17,114 nucleotides of DNA from Actinophytocola sp036402745 (lineage in GTDB: Bacteria; Actinomycetota; Actinomycetes; Mycobacteriales; Pseudonocardiaceae), in assembly GCF_036402745.1 (NCBI RefSeq), contig NZ_DASWSJ010000324.1:1-17114 (forward strand). The letters run 5' to 3'. The position numbers and the translations under genes were made by a program. Shown here one piece after another: positions 7,909 through 17,075 of this stretch (position 1 is its first letter; each line of letters begins with the position of its first letter). A model generated the notes under the pieces. It was not told where the DNA came from, did no database searches, and saw only the letters and a program-made list of their open reading frames with translations.

Positions 7909-8765
7909 GCCTCTCCTTGCTCGTCGGTGTCGGCCGCAGCGGCCGCCGCGGCCGCCGCCGCGTCGATGGCGCCACCGAACCGCCGGTCCCGCCGCGCGAA
8001 CTGCTCGCACGCCCGCCACAGGTCACGCCGGTCGAAGTCGGGCCACAGGATGTCCTGGAAGACCAGCTCAGCGTAGGCGGACTGCCACAGCATGAAGTTG
8101 GAGGTCCGCTGCTCGCCGGAGGGCCGGATGAACAGGTCCACGTCGGGCATCTCGGGCTGGTACAGGTACCGGGCGACCGTGCGCTGGTCGACCTTCTCCG
8201 GGTTGATCTTGCCAGCCGCCGCGAGCCGGGCGATCTCGCGGGCGGCGTCGCCGATCTCCGCGCGGCCGCCGTAGTTGATGCACATGGCGAGGTTGAGCAC
8301 GGTGTTGTCCTTGGTCCGCTCGGCGGCGGACTCCAGCTCGGTGACCACGCTGCGCCACAGCCTCGGCCGGCGGCCGGCCCAGCGGACGCGCACGCCCATC
8401 GCGTCGAGCTCGTCGGTGCGGTGCCGGATGACGTCGCGCGAGAAGCCCATGAGGAAGCGGACCTCGTCGGGGCTGCGCCGCCAGTTCTCGGTGGAGAACG
8501 CGTAGAGCGAGAGCCACTTGACGCCGAGCTCGAGGCAGCCGCGGGCGGCCTCGACGACCACCGCCTCGCCACGCTTGTGGCCCTCGATGCGGGTGAGGCC
8601 GCGCTGGTTGGCCCACCGCCCGTTGCCGTCCATGACGATGGCCACGTGCTTGGGCACGAGGTCGGCGGGGATCGCCGGCGGGCGGGCGCCGGACGGGTGC
8701 GGTTCGGGCGGCTCGATGGTCTTTCGCGCCGTCGTGGTGCTGGCTCGTCGCCGGAGCAAGGCCAT
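7905..8765 (-). CDS. uppS: Long-chain cis-prenyl diphosphate synthase (UppS)
   Basis: This 286-residue cis-prenyltransferase condenses isopentenyl diphosphate units to make the polyprenyl (decaprenyl or undecaprenyl) diphosphate carrier lipid for cell-wall synthesis; it acts at the cytoplasmic face of the membrane. Family marks in order: HVAIVMDGNGRWA with catalytic Asp46, FSTENW (90-95), and IRPSGEQRTSNF (213-224) with Arg214, Ser216 and Arg220 for diphosphate/IPP binding, then SAYAELVF. Product chain length cannot be read from the sequence. The C-terminus ends in a run of 10 alanines (269-278) and an acidic tail. It lies 30 bases after recO, as in mycobacteria, and its stop overlaps the next start. 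Confidence 0.96.
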   Translation of the reverse strand: MALLRRRASTTTARKTIEPPEPHPSGARPPAIPADLVPKHVAIVMDGNGRWANQRGLTRIEGHKRGEAVVVEAARGCLELGVKWLSLYAFSTENWRRSPDEVRFLMGFSRDVIRHRTDELDAMGVRVRWAGRRPRLWRSVVTELESAAERTKDNTVLNLAMCINYGGRAEIGDAAREIARLAAAGKINPEKVDQRTVARYLYQPEMPDVDLFIRPSGEQRTSNFMLWQSAYAELVFQDILWPDFDRRDLWRACEQFARRDRRFGGAIDAAAAAAAAAADTDEQGEA

Positions 8766-8795
8766 CCTCCAGGGTCGGGACTTCCGGGCCCGACC

Positions 8796-9545
8796 CTACT
8801 GACCGCTGGGGACGCCGCGTCGCTCCACCAGGGGCAGGGAGCGGAGCTGGCGTTCGAGATGCCACTGGAGCAGGGCGGCGATGAGGCCGCTGCCCTCGCG
8901 GCGGGCGGCCGGCGTGGACGCCTCGGCGATGTCCCAGGTGCCGGTGGCGAGCGCGGACATGAGGGCGAGGGTGTCCTGGGCCGGGACCGCGGAGCCGGCC
9001 GGGCGGCAGCGCGGGCAGACCGAGCCGCCGGCCTGGACGGAGAACGACTTGTGCGGACCGGGCTCGTTGCAGCGGGCGCACTCGCGGACGGCGGGCTCCC
9101 AGCCGGCGAAGGCCATGGCACGCATGAGGAACGCGTCGAGCACCAGCGAGGGGTCGCGCTGCCCGTCGGCGAGGGCCCGCAACGCGCCGGCGACGAGGAG
9201 GTAGAGGCGCAGCACCGGCTCGCCCTCCTCGGGGCAGAGCCGGTCGGCGGTCTCGAGCACCGCGCAGCCCGCGGTGTAGCGCTGGTAGTCGCAGATGATG
9301 CCCGCGCCGAAGGCGTCGAGGGTCTGGACCTGGGTGATGATGTCGAGCGTGCGGCCGGTGTAGAACTGCACGTCGATGTGGGCGAACGGCTCCACCCGCG
9401 CACCGAAGCGGGAGGTGGTGCGTCGCACGCCCTTGGCCACCGCGCGGACCTTGCCGTGCTTGCGGGTGACGAGCGTGATGATGCGGTCGGCCTCACCGAG
9501 CTTCTGTACGCGCAGCACCACTCCGGTGTCGCGGTAGAGGCTCAC
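8796..9545 (-). CDS. recO: DNA repair protein RecO
   Basis: This 249-residue RecO acts with RecF/RecR to load RecA onto SSB-coated single-stranded DNA and can anneal strands. The N-terminal OB-fold starts LYRDTGVVLRVQKLGEADRI, and GVRRTTSRFGARVEPF follows at about 39-54. The zinc-binding module has CARC (156-159) and CPRC (177-180), all four cysteines intact. The start is GTG at 9545 with a GGGG stretch just upstream. First gene of the recO-uppS-YbjN-permease-DUF1980 unit and divergent from the methyltransferase-like gene across 64 bases. Confidence 0.95.
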   Translation of the reverse strand: MSLYRDTGVVLRVQKLGEADRIITLVTRKHGKVRAVAKGVRRTTSRFGARVEPFAHIDVQFYTGRTLDIITQVQTLDAFGAGIICDYQRYTAGCAVLETADRLCPEEGEPVLRLYLLVAGALRALADGQRDPSLVLDAFLMRAMAFAGWEPAVRECARCNEPGPHKSFSVQAGGSVCPRCRPAGSAVPAQDTLALMSALATGTWDIAEASTPAARREGSGLIAALLQWHLERQLRSLPLVERRGVPSGQ

Positions 9546-9609
9546 CGCCCCATCGTCTCATTCCCTGCCGACAGTTTCGTGCCCGACACGGTGTGGTGAG
9601 ATCTGGGGT

Positions 9610-10302
9610 GTGACGTCGGTTTCGGGGCCTTTGCTCGGCAAGCTCATCGTGACGCCGCGCCCACTGTTCGACTACCGCAACATGTTCCTGCTGACGGACG
9701 AGGACCTGCTCGCCGGGCCGATCCTCGACTGCCCGGCCGGGGCGTCGCCGTTCGGGGCGCAGGTCCGTTCCCGCGGCGGGACGGCGGTGAGCGTGGACCC
9801 GATCTACGGTCCACGCGCGTCGGTCGAGTCGCGGGTGGCCGCGGACCTCGCGCACGTGCACTCGTGGCTCGCCGCGGGGCCGGTGGGGCTGGACTGGTCC
9901 TACCTCGGCTCGGCGGACGCGATGCTGCGCGCGTTCGAGGTGTCGGCGGACTACTTCCTCGCGGACTACGTCGAGGGCAGCCCGCACTACGTGGCGGCCG
10001 GCCTGCCGTCGCTGCCGTTCTCCTCCGGCCGGTTCCGGCTGACGTTGAGCAGCCACCTGCTGTTCACGTATCCGGAGTACGTCACCTACGACCAGCACGT
10101 GACGTTCCTGCTCGAAATGACCCGGGTGACGAGCGGCGAGGTCCGCGTGTGCCCGGTGGCCGACCCGGCCGGGGTGCCGTACCCGCGCCTGGACGAGGTG
10201 CGCTCGGCGCTGGCGTCGCACGGGGTGTCGACGGAGCTGCGCCAGGCGAAGTCGGCCTACAGCAAGGGCGGCGACGACATCCTGGCCTGCCGACGAGAAT
10301 AG
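9610..10302 (+). CDS. SAM-dependent methyltransferase-like protein
   Basis: This 230-residue soluble protein has a Rossmann-type SAM-binding signature: ILDCPAGASPFGAQ at 38-51 (motif I, with Pro and Ala where many enzymes have Gly), followed by an acidic end of strand 2 in VSVDPIY (61-66). A later strand, LTLSSHLLFTY, may correspond to motif IV. It looks like an actinobacterial hypothetical methyltransferase family; the substrate is unknown and activity unproven. Start GTG at 9610 follows a TGGGG stretch. It is the only plus-strand gene between recO (divergent) and era (convergent, 21 bases apart), a slot occupied in M. tuberculosis by amiA2, so it is likely a lineage-specific insertion with its own promoter. 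Confidence 0.78.
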   Translation: MTSVSGPLLGKLIVTPRPLFDYRNMFLLTDEDLLAGPILDCPAGASPFGAQVRSRGGTAVSVDPIYGPRASVESRVAADLAHVHSWLAAGPVGLDWSYLGSADAMLRAFEVSADYFLADYVEGSPHYVAAGLPSLPFSSGRFRLTLSSHLLFTYPEYVTYDQHVTFLLEMTRVTSGEVRVCPVADPAGVPYPRLDEVRSALASHGVSTELRQAKSAYSKGGDDILACRRE

Positions 10303-10323
10303 GGCCTGTCTCTGGACACGGCT

Positions 10324-11232
10324 TTAGAAGCCCAGGCGGCGGAGCTGTTTGGGGTCGCGTTGCCAGTCCTTGGCCACCTTGACGTGCAGGTGCAGGTAGA
10401 TCTTGCTGCCCAGCAGCGCCGCGATCTGGCGGCGGGCCGTCGAGCCGACCGTGCGCAGACGCTCGCCCTTGTGGCCCAGCACGATGCCCTTCTGGCTGTC
10501 GCGCTCCACGTAGAGGTTCGCGTAGATGTCCAGCAGGTCCTCGCGGTCCTCGCGCGGAACGATCTCCTCCACCGTCACCGCGATCGAGTGGGGTAGCTCG
10601 TCGCGGACGCCTTCCAGGGCGGCCTCGCGGATCAGCTCCGCTATCAGGACCTGCTCGGGCTCGTCGGTGAGCTCGCCGTCGGGGTAGAGCTGCGGACCTT
10701 CCGGCAACTTGGTCACCAGCACGTCCGCCAGCGCGTCGACCTGGAAGTTGTCCACTGCGGACACCGGGATGAGGTCCGCGAACGCCATCACGTCCTGCAG
10801 CTCCACCAGCTGGTCGGCGATCTGCTGGCGCGACGCGAGGTCCGTCTTGGTGACCACGCCGATGATCGGCGTGTGCCGGGACAGCTTGGCGAGCTCCGCG
10901 GCGATGAACTTGTCTCCCGGGCCGATCTTCTCGTTGGCCGGCACGCAGAAGCCGACGACGTCCACTTCGGACCACGTGGCCCGCACGACGTCGTTGAGCC
11001 GCTGGCCGAGCAGCGTGCGCGGGCGGTGCAGACCCGGGGTGTCCACGATGATCAGCTGCGCGTCATCGCGCTGGACGATGCCGCGGATGGCGTGCCGGGT
11101 GGTCTGCGGCTTGCTCGACGTGATCGCGACCTTCGACCCGACCAGCGCGTTCGTCAGCGTCGACTTTCCCGTGTTGGGGCGGCCCACGAAGCAGGCGAAG
11201 CCCGAGCGGTGCCGAACGTCCGGTGTGGTCAT
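10324..11232 (-). CDS. era: GTPase Era
   Basis: This essential ribosome-assembly GTPase of 302 residues binds 16S rRNA near its 3' end during 30S maturation. The GTPase domain shows G1 GRPNTGKST (17-25), G2 around Thr44/Thr45 in PQTTRHAIRG, G3 DTPG (64-67) and G4 TKTD (128-131); G4 has Thr in place of the usual Asn of NKxD. The C-terminal type II KH domain contains VLGHKGERLRTVG, the RNA-binding turn. ATG at 11232 is 20 bases after the CDA-like stop, and this is the last gene of the phoH-ybeY-corC-CDA-like-era operon. Convergent with the methyltransferase-like gene. Confidence 0.97.
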   Translation of the reverse strand: MTTPDVRHRSGFACFVGRPNTGKSTLTNALVGSKVAITSSKPQTTRHAIRGIVQRDDAQLIIVDTPGLHRPRTLLGQRLNDVVRATWSEVDVVGFCVPANEKIGPGDKFIAAELAKLSRHTPIIGVVTKTDLASRQQIADQLVELQDVMAFADLIPVSAVDNFQVDALADVLVTKLPEGPQLYPDGELTDEPEQVLIAELIREAALEGVRDELPHSIAVTVEEIVPREDREDLLDIYANLYVERDSQKGIVLGHKGERLRTVGSTARRQIAALLGSKIYLHLHVKVAKDWQRDPKQLRRLGF

Positions 11233-11252
11233 CGGTCCATTGTCGTCCGTGG

Positions 11253-11576
11253 TCAGCGCACGGCGCCCGACGGGTCGGCCAGCAGCACCGGCGCGTCCGC
11301 GGTGAGGTCGGCGACCGCCGCCGCGCCGCCGGGGTCGACGGACCCCGACTCCGAGACGACCACGGCCGCCTCCAGGCCGGTGGCGCCGGAGGACACCGCC
11401 GCCACGACGGCCGCCTGCAACGCCGACAGCGACAGCGACGGCAACGCGACCGTGCCGGCCAGGTAGGTCCGCCCGTCCTTGTCGCGGACCGCCGCACCCT
11501 CGGCGGCACCCGTGCGCGCCCGCACCGACCTGGCCAGGGTGATCAGCTTCGCGTCCTCGGGGTCCAGCTCAGGCAC
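11253..11576 (-). CDS. Cytidine-deaminase-like protein lacking the zinc site
   Basis: This 107-residue protein has the outline of a small tetrameric cytidine deaminase: an N-terminal helix (LITLARSVRARTG), the strand pair GAAVRDKDGRTYLAGTV, then a helix and a strand. However, the positions expected to hold the active site are changed: the C-A-E motif reads Ser51-Ala52-Leu53 and the PCxxC motif reads PGGAAA (82-87). It should therefore not bind catalytic zinc or deaminate cytidine. Automatic annotations will probably call it cytidine deaminase. Start GTG at 11576 overlaps the end of the corC-like gene by 8 bases and has GAGGAG 8 bases upstream; another GTG three codons earlier would bury that site. 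Its position in the era operon matches M. tuberculosis Rv2365c. A structural or regulatory role is possible but not shown. Confidence 0.8.
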   Translation of the reverse strand: MPELDPEDAKLITLARSVRARTGAAEGAAVRDKDGRTYLAGTVALPSLSLSALQAAVVAAVSSGATGLEAAVVVSESGSVDPGGAAAVADLTADAPVLLADPSGAVR

Positions 11577-12903
11577 GCTCGGCACTCCTCTCGTCCGCGT
11601 TCTCGATGGTCTCGGCCTCGGCCGGCGGCACCCCGCGGACGACGACCGACGTGATGCGCATGCGGCCGCGACCGTCCTTACCACCCTCGGCGCGCAGCCG
11701 CAGGCCCGCGATCTCGGCCTCCGTGCCGGGCAGCGGCACCCGGCCGAGCCGCTGGGCGAGCAGGCCGCCGACGGTCTCGACGTCGTGGTCGTCCAGCTCG
11801 ATGCCGAACAGCTCGCCCAGGTCCTCGACCGGCAGCCGCGAGCTGACCCGGATGGCGCCGTCGTCGAGGTGGTCGATCGGCGGGCGGTCGTCGGTGTCGG
11901 ACTCGTCGGTGATCTCGCCGACGATCTCCTCCAGGATGTCCTCGATGGTGAGCAGGCCGGCCGTGCCGCCGTACTCGTCGACCGCGATGGCCAGGTGGTT
12001 GCGGGACACCTGCATCTCGCGCAGTAAGTCGTCGAGCCGCTTGGAGTCGGGCACGAACGTGGCCTCGCCCATCAGCTCGCCGACCGTGCGCTGGAGCCCG
12101 CCGCGCCCGTTGGCCGACGTCTCCATCGAGGCCTTCACCAGGTCCTTGAGGTTGACCACGCCGACGACCTCGTCGACGCTCTCGCCGATGACCGGCAGCC
12201 GGGTGTACCCGGTGCGCAGCGACAGCGCGAGCGCCTGGCGCACGGACTTGGTCTGCTCGATCCACACCATCTCGGTGCGCGGCACCATCACCTCGCGGGC
12301 GATCGTGCCGCGCAGCTCGAACACCGAGTGGATCATCTCCCGCTCGTCGGCGTCGACGACGCCGCTCTCCTGGGCCATGTCGACCAGCTCGCGGAGCTCG
12401 ACCTCGGAGGAGAACGGGCCCTCGCGAAAGCCGCGACCCGGGGTGATGGCGTTACCGACGACGATGAGGAAGCGCGACAGCGGGCCCAGCACCGTGCCGA
12501 GCGCGCGGACCGGCCCGGCCGCGATGAGGCCGACGGCGTAGGGGTGCTGCCGGCCGAGCGTGCGCGGACCCACGCCGACCAGCACGTAGGACACGACGAT
12601 CATGCCGACCGCGGCGATGAGCCCGGCGAGCCAGTCGGAGTCGGTGAGCCGCAGGCACGCGACGGTGACCAGCACGGTGGCCGCCAGCTCGCAGCCCAAC
12701 CGCAGCAGCAGCAACAGGTTGATGTGCCGCGGCCGGTCGGCCAGGACGGCGAGCAGCTGCCGCGCCCCGGCGCTCCGCGCCCGGACCAGGCCTTCGACCC
12801 GGGCCCGGGACACCGCGGACAGGGCCGCGTCCGCGCAGGCGAACAACCCGGCCGCGACCACCAGCAACACCGCGATGACCAGGAGTCCGGCCGTGTTCGA
12901 CAC
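11569..12903 (-). CDS. CNNM/CorC-family membrane protein with CBS pair (hemolysin C-like)
   Basis: This is a 444-residue membrane protein of the CNNM/CorB type. The N-terminal DUF21 domain has hydrophobic segments near 5-28, 55-80, 88-108 and 120-150. It is followed by a tandem CBS pair (about 205-330, including MVPRTEM, TRLPVIG and DEYGGTAGLLTIEDILEEIVGEI) and a C-terminal CorC_HlyC domain (about 345-430). Family knowledge points to magnesium transport or regulation; old annotations say hemolysin. The start is GTG at 12903 with GGGGGA upstream, 16 bases after the ybeY stop; the frame upstream of it is a ybeY shadow. The M. tuberculosis counterpart would be Rv2366c. The stop overlaps the next start by 8 bases. 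Confidence 0.92.
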   Translation of the reverse strand: MSNTAGLLVIAVLLVVAAGLFACADAALSAVSRARVEGLVRARSAGARQLLAVLADRPRHINLLLLLRLGCELAATVLVTVACLRLTDSDWLAGLIAAVGMIVVSYVLVGVGPRTLGRQHPYAVGLIAAGPVRALGTVLGPLSRFLIVVGNAITPGRGFREGPFSSEVELRELVDMAQESGVVDADEREMIHSVFELRGTIAREVMVPRTEMVWIEQTKSVRQALALSLRTGYTRLPVIGESVDEVVGVVNLKDLVKASMETSANGRGGLQRTVGELMGEATFVPDSKRLDDLLREMQVSRNHLAIAVDEYGGTAGLLTIEDILEEIVGEITDESDTDDRPPIDHLDDGAIRVSSRLPVEDLGELFGIELDDHDVETVGGLLAQRLGRVPLPGTEAEIAGLRLRAEGGKDGRGRMRITSVVVRGVPPAEAETIENADERSAERA

Positions 12904-12919
12904 CGCGTCCCCCGAGGAG

Positions 12920-13534
12920 CTAGTGGGCCGGTTCGTCCGGCTTCGACGTGGAAGGTGGCTCTGTTTCCGGCTCTGTTTCCGGGTCTGTCTTCGGCTCCGC
13001 GTCGGGGGCGGCGAGGCCCACGGCGCCGAGCAGCTTGTCGTCCTCGCGGCGCTGGGCCGCCCGGCGCTGGGCCGCGGCCCGCTCGGACGTGAAGTCCGCG
13101 AGGATCCGCTTCTGGAGCGTGAACATCTCGCGCTCCTCGGCGGGCTCCGCGTGGTCGTAGCCGAGCAGGTGCAGCACACCGTGGACGGTGAGCAGATGCA
13201 GCTCGTCCATGAGGCCGTGGCCGGCCTTGCGGGCCTGGTCGCGCGCGAACCGCGGGCACAGCACCAGGTCGCCGAGGAGCGTGGGTCCCGGGTCGGGCGC
13301 GTCCGGCCGGCGGGCCGAGTCGAGCTCGTCCATGGGGAAGGCCATGACGTCGGTGGGGCCCGGCAGGTCGAGGTAGCGCTCGTGCAGGTCGGCCATCACC
13401 TCGAGGCCGACGAGCAGGACGGACAGCTCGGCCAGGCGGCTGACCTGCATACGGTCGAGCGCGAACCGGGCGGCGGCAACGATCGACGGTTCGTCAACCG
13501 CCACCCCGGACTCGTTGGCGATCTCGATACTCAT
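12920..13534 (-). CDS. ybeY: Endoribonuclease YbeY with C-terminal tail
   Basis: YbeY is a zinc-dependent single-strand RNase needed for 16S rRNA 3'-end maturation and ribosome quality control. The protein has 204 residues. The signature HGVLHLLGYDH is complete, with zinc ligands His118, His122 and His128, and the conserved TDVMAFPMDE block is at 61-70. The catalytic domain ends near 150; the rest is an alanine/arginine-rich helix (to about 168) and a low-complexity Pro/Glu/Thr tail containing TEPETEP, unusual compared with YbeY proteins of about 155-180 residues. ATG at 13534 follows the phoH stop by 3 bases, consistent with coupling; PhoH and YbeY are functionally linked in many genomes. 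Confidence 0.95.
   Translation of the reverse strand: MSIEIANESGVAVDEPSIVAAARFALDRMQVSRLAELSVLLVGLEVMADLHERYLDLPGPTDVMAFPMDELDSARRPDAPDPGPTLLGDLVLCPRFARDQARKAGHGLMDELHLLTVHGVLHLLGYDHAEPAEEREMFTLQKRILADFTSERAAAQRRAAQRREDDKLLGAVGLAAPDAEPKTDPETEPETEPPSTSKPDEPAH
12957..12992. repeat. 12-bp tandem repeat coding for the YbeY tail
   Basis: Two identical 12-mers (GGCTCTGTTTCC on the plus strand, 12957-12968 and 12969-12980) are followed by a third degenerate copy (12981-12992). On the coding strand they encode the acidic ETEP/DPE-like tail of YbeY. The unit length keeps the reading frame, so copy-number change would lengthen or shorten the tail without a frameshift. Confidence 0.8.
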
Positions 13535-13537
13535 GGG

Positions 13538-15592
<2,055 letters not shown>

Positions 15593-15651
15593 GTGCGTTC
15601 GGTCCTGCCTTCTGCGCCGATGCGCCCACTCGTCGATGCTCTACCCCAATG

Positions 15652-15657
15652 ATGCTA
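15652..15657 (-). promoter_or_regulatory. Possible -10 element of the phoH operon promoter
   Basis: The 139 bases between the HIT gene stop and the phoH GTG are the only room for a promoter of the phoH-era operon. On the minus strand TAGCAT (15657-15652) fits the TAnnnT pattern and would leave a leader of about 50 bases. I see no good -35. A short GC-rich inverted repeat (CGGCC-GTG-GGCCG) lies nearer the HIT end but lacks a T run, so I do not call a terminator. Confidence 0.3.
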
Positions 15658-15731
15658 GCCGCACGTACCGACAGTTCGCATCGACGTTGCCGCTCGGGTC
15701 GGCCGTGGGCCGGCCGGATCGATCACCTCGG

Positions 15732-16085
15732 TCAGCCGGTGGGGCGGCCGAAGAGGCCCAGCTGCTCGCCGCCCAGCACGTGCAGGTGGGCGTGGAACAC
15801 GGTCCGGCCGGCGTGCTCGCCGGTGTTGAACACGAAGCGGAAGCCGGACACGTCAATGCCCTCGGCCTTGGCGACCGCGGCGCCGGTGGCGACGACGTCG
15901 GCCAGCAGCTGCGGGTCGGCGGCGGCGAGCTCGACCACGTCCTCGTGGTGGGTCTTCGGCACGACCAGGACGTGCACCTTCGCCTGCGGGTTGATGTCGC
16001 GGAAGGCGAGCGTGGTCTCGGTCTCGTGCACCTTGGTGGCCGGGACGTCCCCGGCGACGATCTTGCAGAACAGGCAGTCCGACAT
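15732..16085 (-). CDS. HIT-family (HINT-like) nucleotide hydrolase
   Basis: This 117-residue histidine-triad protein is expected to hydrolyse nucleoside phosphoramidates or AMP conjugates in the cytoplasm. It starts MSDCLFCKIV with a Cys4/Cys7 pair, which in HINT proteins helps bind zinc with downstream His. The HIT motif is HAHLHVLGG with His98, His100 and His102, His100 being the expected catalytic nucleophile. ATG at 16085 lies 9 bases after the stop of the LigD-type polymerase, so the two are probably co-transcribed. A 139-base gap separates it from phoH. Confidence 0.95.
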   Translation of the reverse strand: MSDCLFCKIVAGDVPATKVHETETTLAFRDINPQAKVHVLVVPKTHHEDVVELAAADPQLLADVVATGAAVAKAEGIDVSGFRFVFNTGEHAGRTVFHAHLHVLGGEQLGLFGRPTG

Positions 16086-16094
16086 GCGAGCAGG

Positions 16095-17063
16095 CTAATG
16101 GGTCTCGTCCTCGTCGGGGGGCGCGTCGCCCTCACGCTCGTCGCGGTCGGCCCACTCGAGGAGCTGGTCGAGGGAGTACGCCGCGTCGTCGATGCCGGCG
16201 TGGAGGTCGCCGAGCTCGGCGTACCGGGCGGGGACGGTGGCGATGGTGAACTCCCGCGGGTCGACGTCGGCGAGCTCGTCCCAGCGGATCGGGGTCGAGA
16301 CGCGGGCCTCGGGGACGCCGATGACGGAGTAGGCGCTGCGGATCGTGTGGTCGCGGGTGTTCTGGTTGTAGTCGACGAACACCGTGCTCGGGTCGCGTTC
16401 CTTGCGCCACCAGGTGAGGTCGACGAGGTTGTCGGCCCGCCGCTCGACCTCGCGCGCGAAGGCGTGCGCGGCGCGCCGGACGTCGGCGAAGCCCCAGCGC
16501 GGCTCGATGCGGACGTAGATGTGCAGGCCCTTGCCGCCCGAGGTCTTCGGCCAGCCGACGGCGCCGAGCTCGTCAAGGACGTCCTTGGCGACCCCGGCGA
16601 CCTCGCGGACGCGGTCGAAGGTGCAGTCCGGCATGGGGTCGAGGTCGATGCGCCACTCGTCGGGCTTCTCGGTGTCCGCGCGCCGGGAGTTCCACGGATG
16701 AAACTCCACACAGGACATCTGGACGGCCCAGACGACGCTCGCCAGCTCGGTGACGCACAGCTCGTAGGCGTGCCGCCCGTAGCGGGGGAAGTCGACCCGC
16801 ACGGTCTCCACCCACGGCGGCGCGCCGCGCGGCAGGCGCTTCTGGTGCACCTTCTCGCCGGTGACCCCGTCGGGGAAGCGGTGCATCATGCACGGCCGCT
16901 CCCGAAGCCCCCGCACGATCCCGTCGCCGACGGACAGGTAGTACCGCGCGAGATCGAGCTTGGTCTCCCCCCGCGCAGGGAAGTAGACGCGATCCGGGTT
17001 GCTGATCCGCACAACCCGGTCCCCGACCTCGAGCTCCTCGAAGGGAGCGGACTTACCCGCCAC
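16095..17063 (-). CDS. Stand-alone LigD-type primase-polymerase (PolDom)
   Basis: This 322-residue protein corresponds to the polymerase domain of bacterial NHEJ ligase D (archaeo-eukaryotic primase fold), without a ligase or nuclease domain. Catalytic motifs are DLDP with Asp140 and Asp142, SGGKGLH (175-181) and VFVDYNQN with the third acidic residue Asp231. The N-terminal block ISNPDRVYFP and the GEKVHQKRLPRGAP block are typical of the family. Such enzymes add ribo- or deoxynucleotides at DNA ends, fill gaps and work with Ku and separate ligases; M. tuberculosis Rv3730c and Rv0269c are stand-alone examples. The last ~25 residues are an acidic tail. Start GTG at 17063 follows a TAGGTT box by 6 bases. 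No Ku or ligase gene is visible in the window. Confidence 0.93.
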   Translation of the reverse strand: MAGKSAPFEELEVGDRVVRISNPDRVYFPARGETKLDLARYYLSVGDGIVRGLRERPCMMHRFPDGVTGEKVHQKRLPRGAPPWVETVRVDFPRYGRHAYELCVTELASVVWAVQMSCVEFHPWNSRRADTEKPDEWRIDLDPMPDCTFDRVREVAGVAKDVLDELGAVGWPKTSGGKGLHIYVRIEPRWGFADVRRAAHAFAREVERRADNLVDLTWWRKERDPSTVFVDYNQNTRDHTIRSAYSVIGVPEARVSTPIRWDELADVDPREFTIATVPARYAELGDLHAGIDDAAYSLDQLLEWADRDEREGDAPPDEDETH

Positions 17064-17069
17064 GAGGGC

Positions 17070-17075
17070 AACCTA
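17070..17075 (-). promoter_or_regulatory. Possible -10 box giving a leaderless LigD-type transcript
   Basis: On the minus strand TAGGTT (17075-17070) fits TAnnnT and ends 6 bases before the GTG at 17063; no Shine-Dalgarno sequence is evident in between. This matches a leaderless start. A TTGGGC further upstream could serve as a weak -35 with long spacing (19). Confidence 0.4.

Noticed and set aside
7917..9599. Plus-strand open frame of 560 codons across uppS and recO
   Set aside because: It is antisense to UppS and RecO, whose catalytic motifs and zinc cysteines are intact; the plus-frame product has no recognisable motif.
10303..10323. Terminator between the convergent methyltransferase-like gene and era
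   Set aside because: Only 21 bases, with no convincing inverted repeat or T run.
15690..15725. GC-rich inverted repeat after the HIT gene as an intrinsic terminator
   Set aside because: The stem is about 5 bp with no following T run; such short GC palindromes are common by chance at this base composition.
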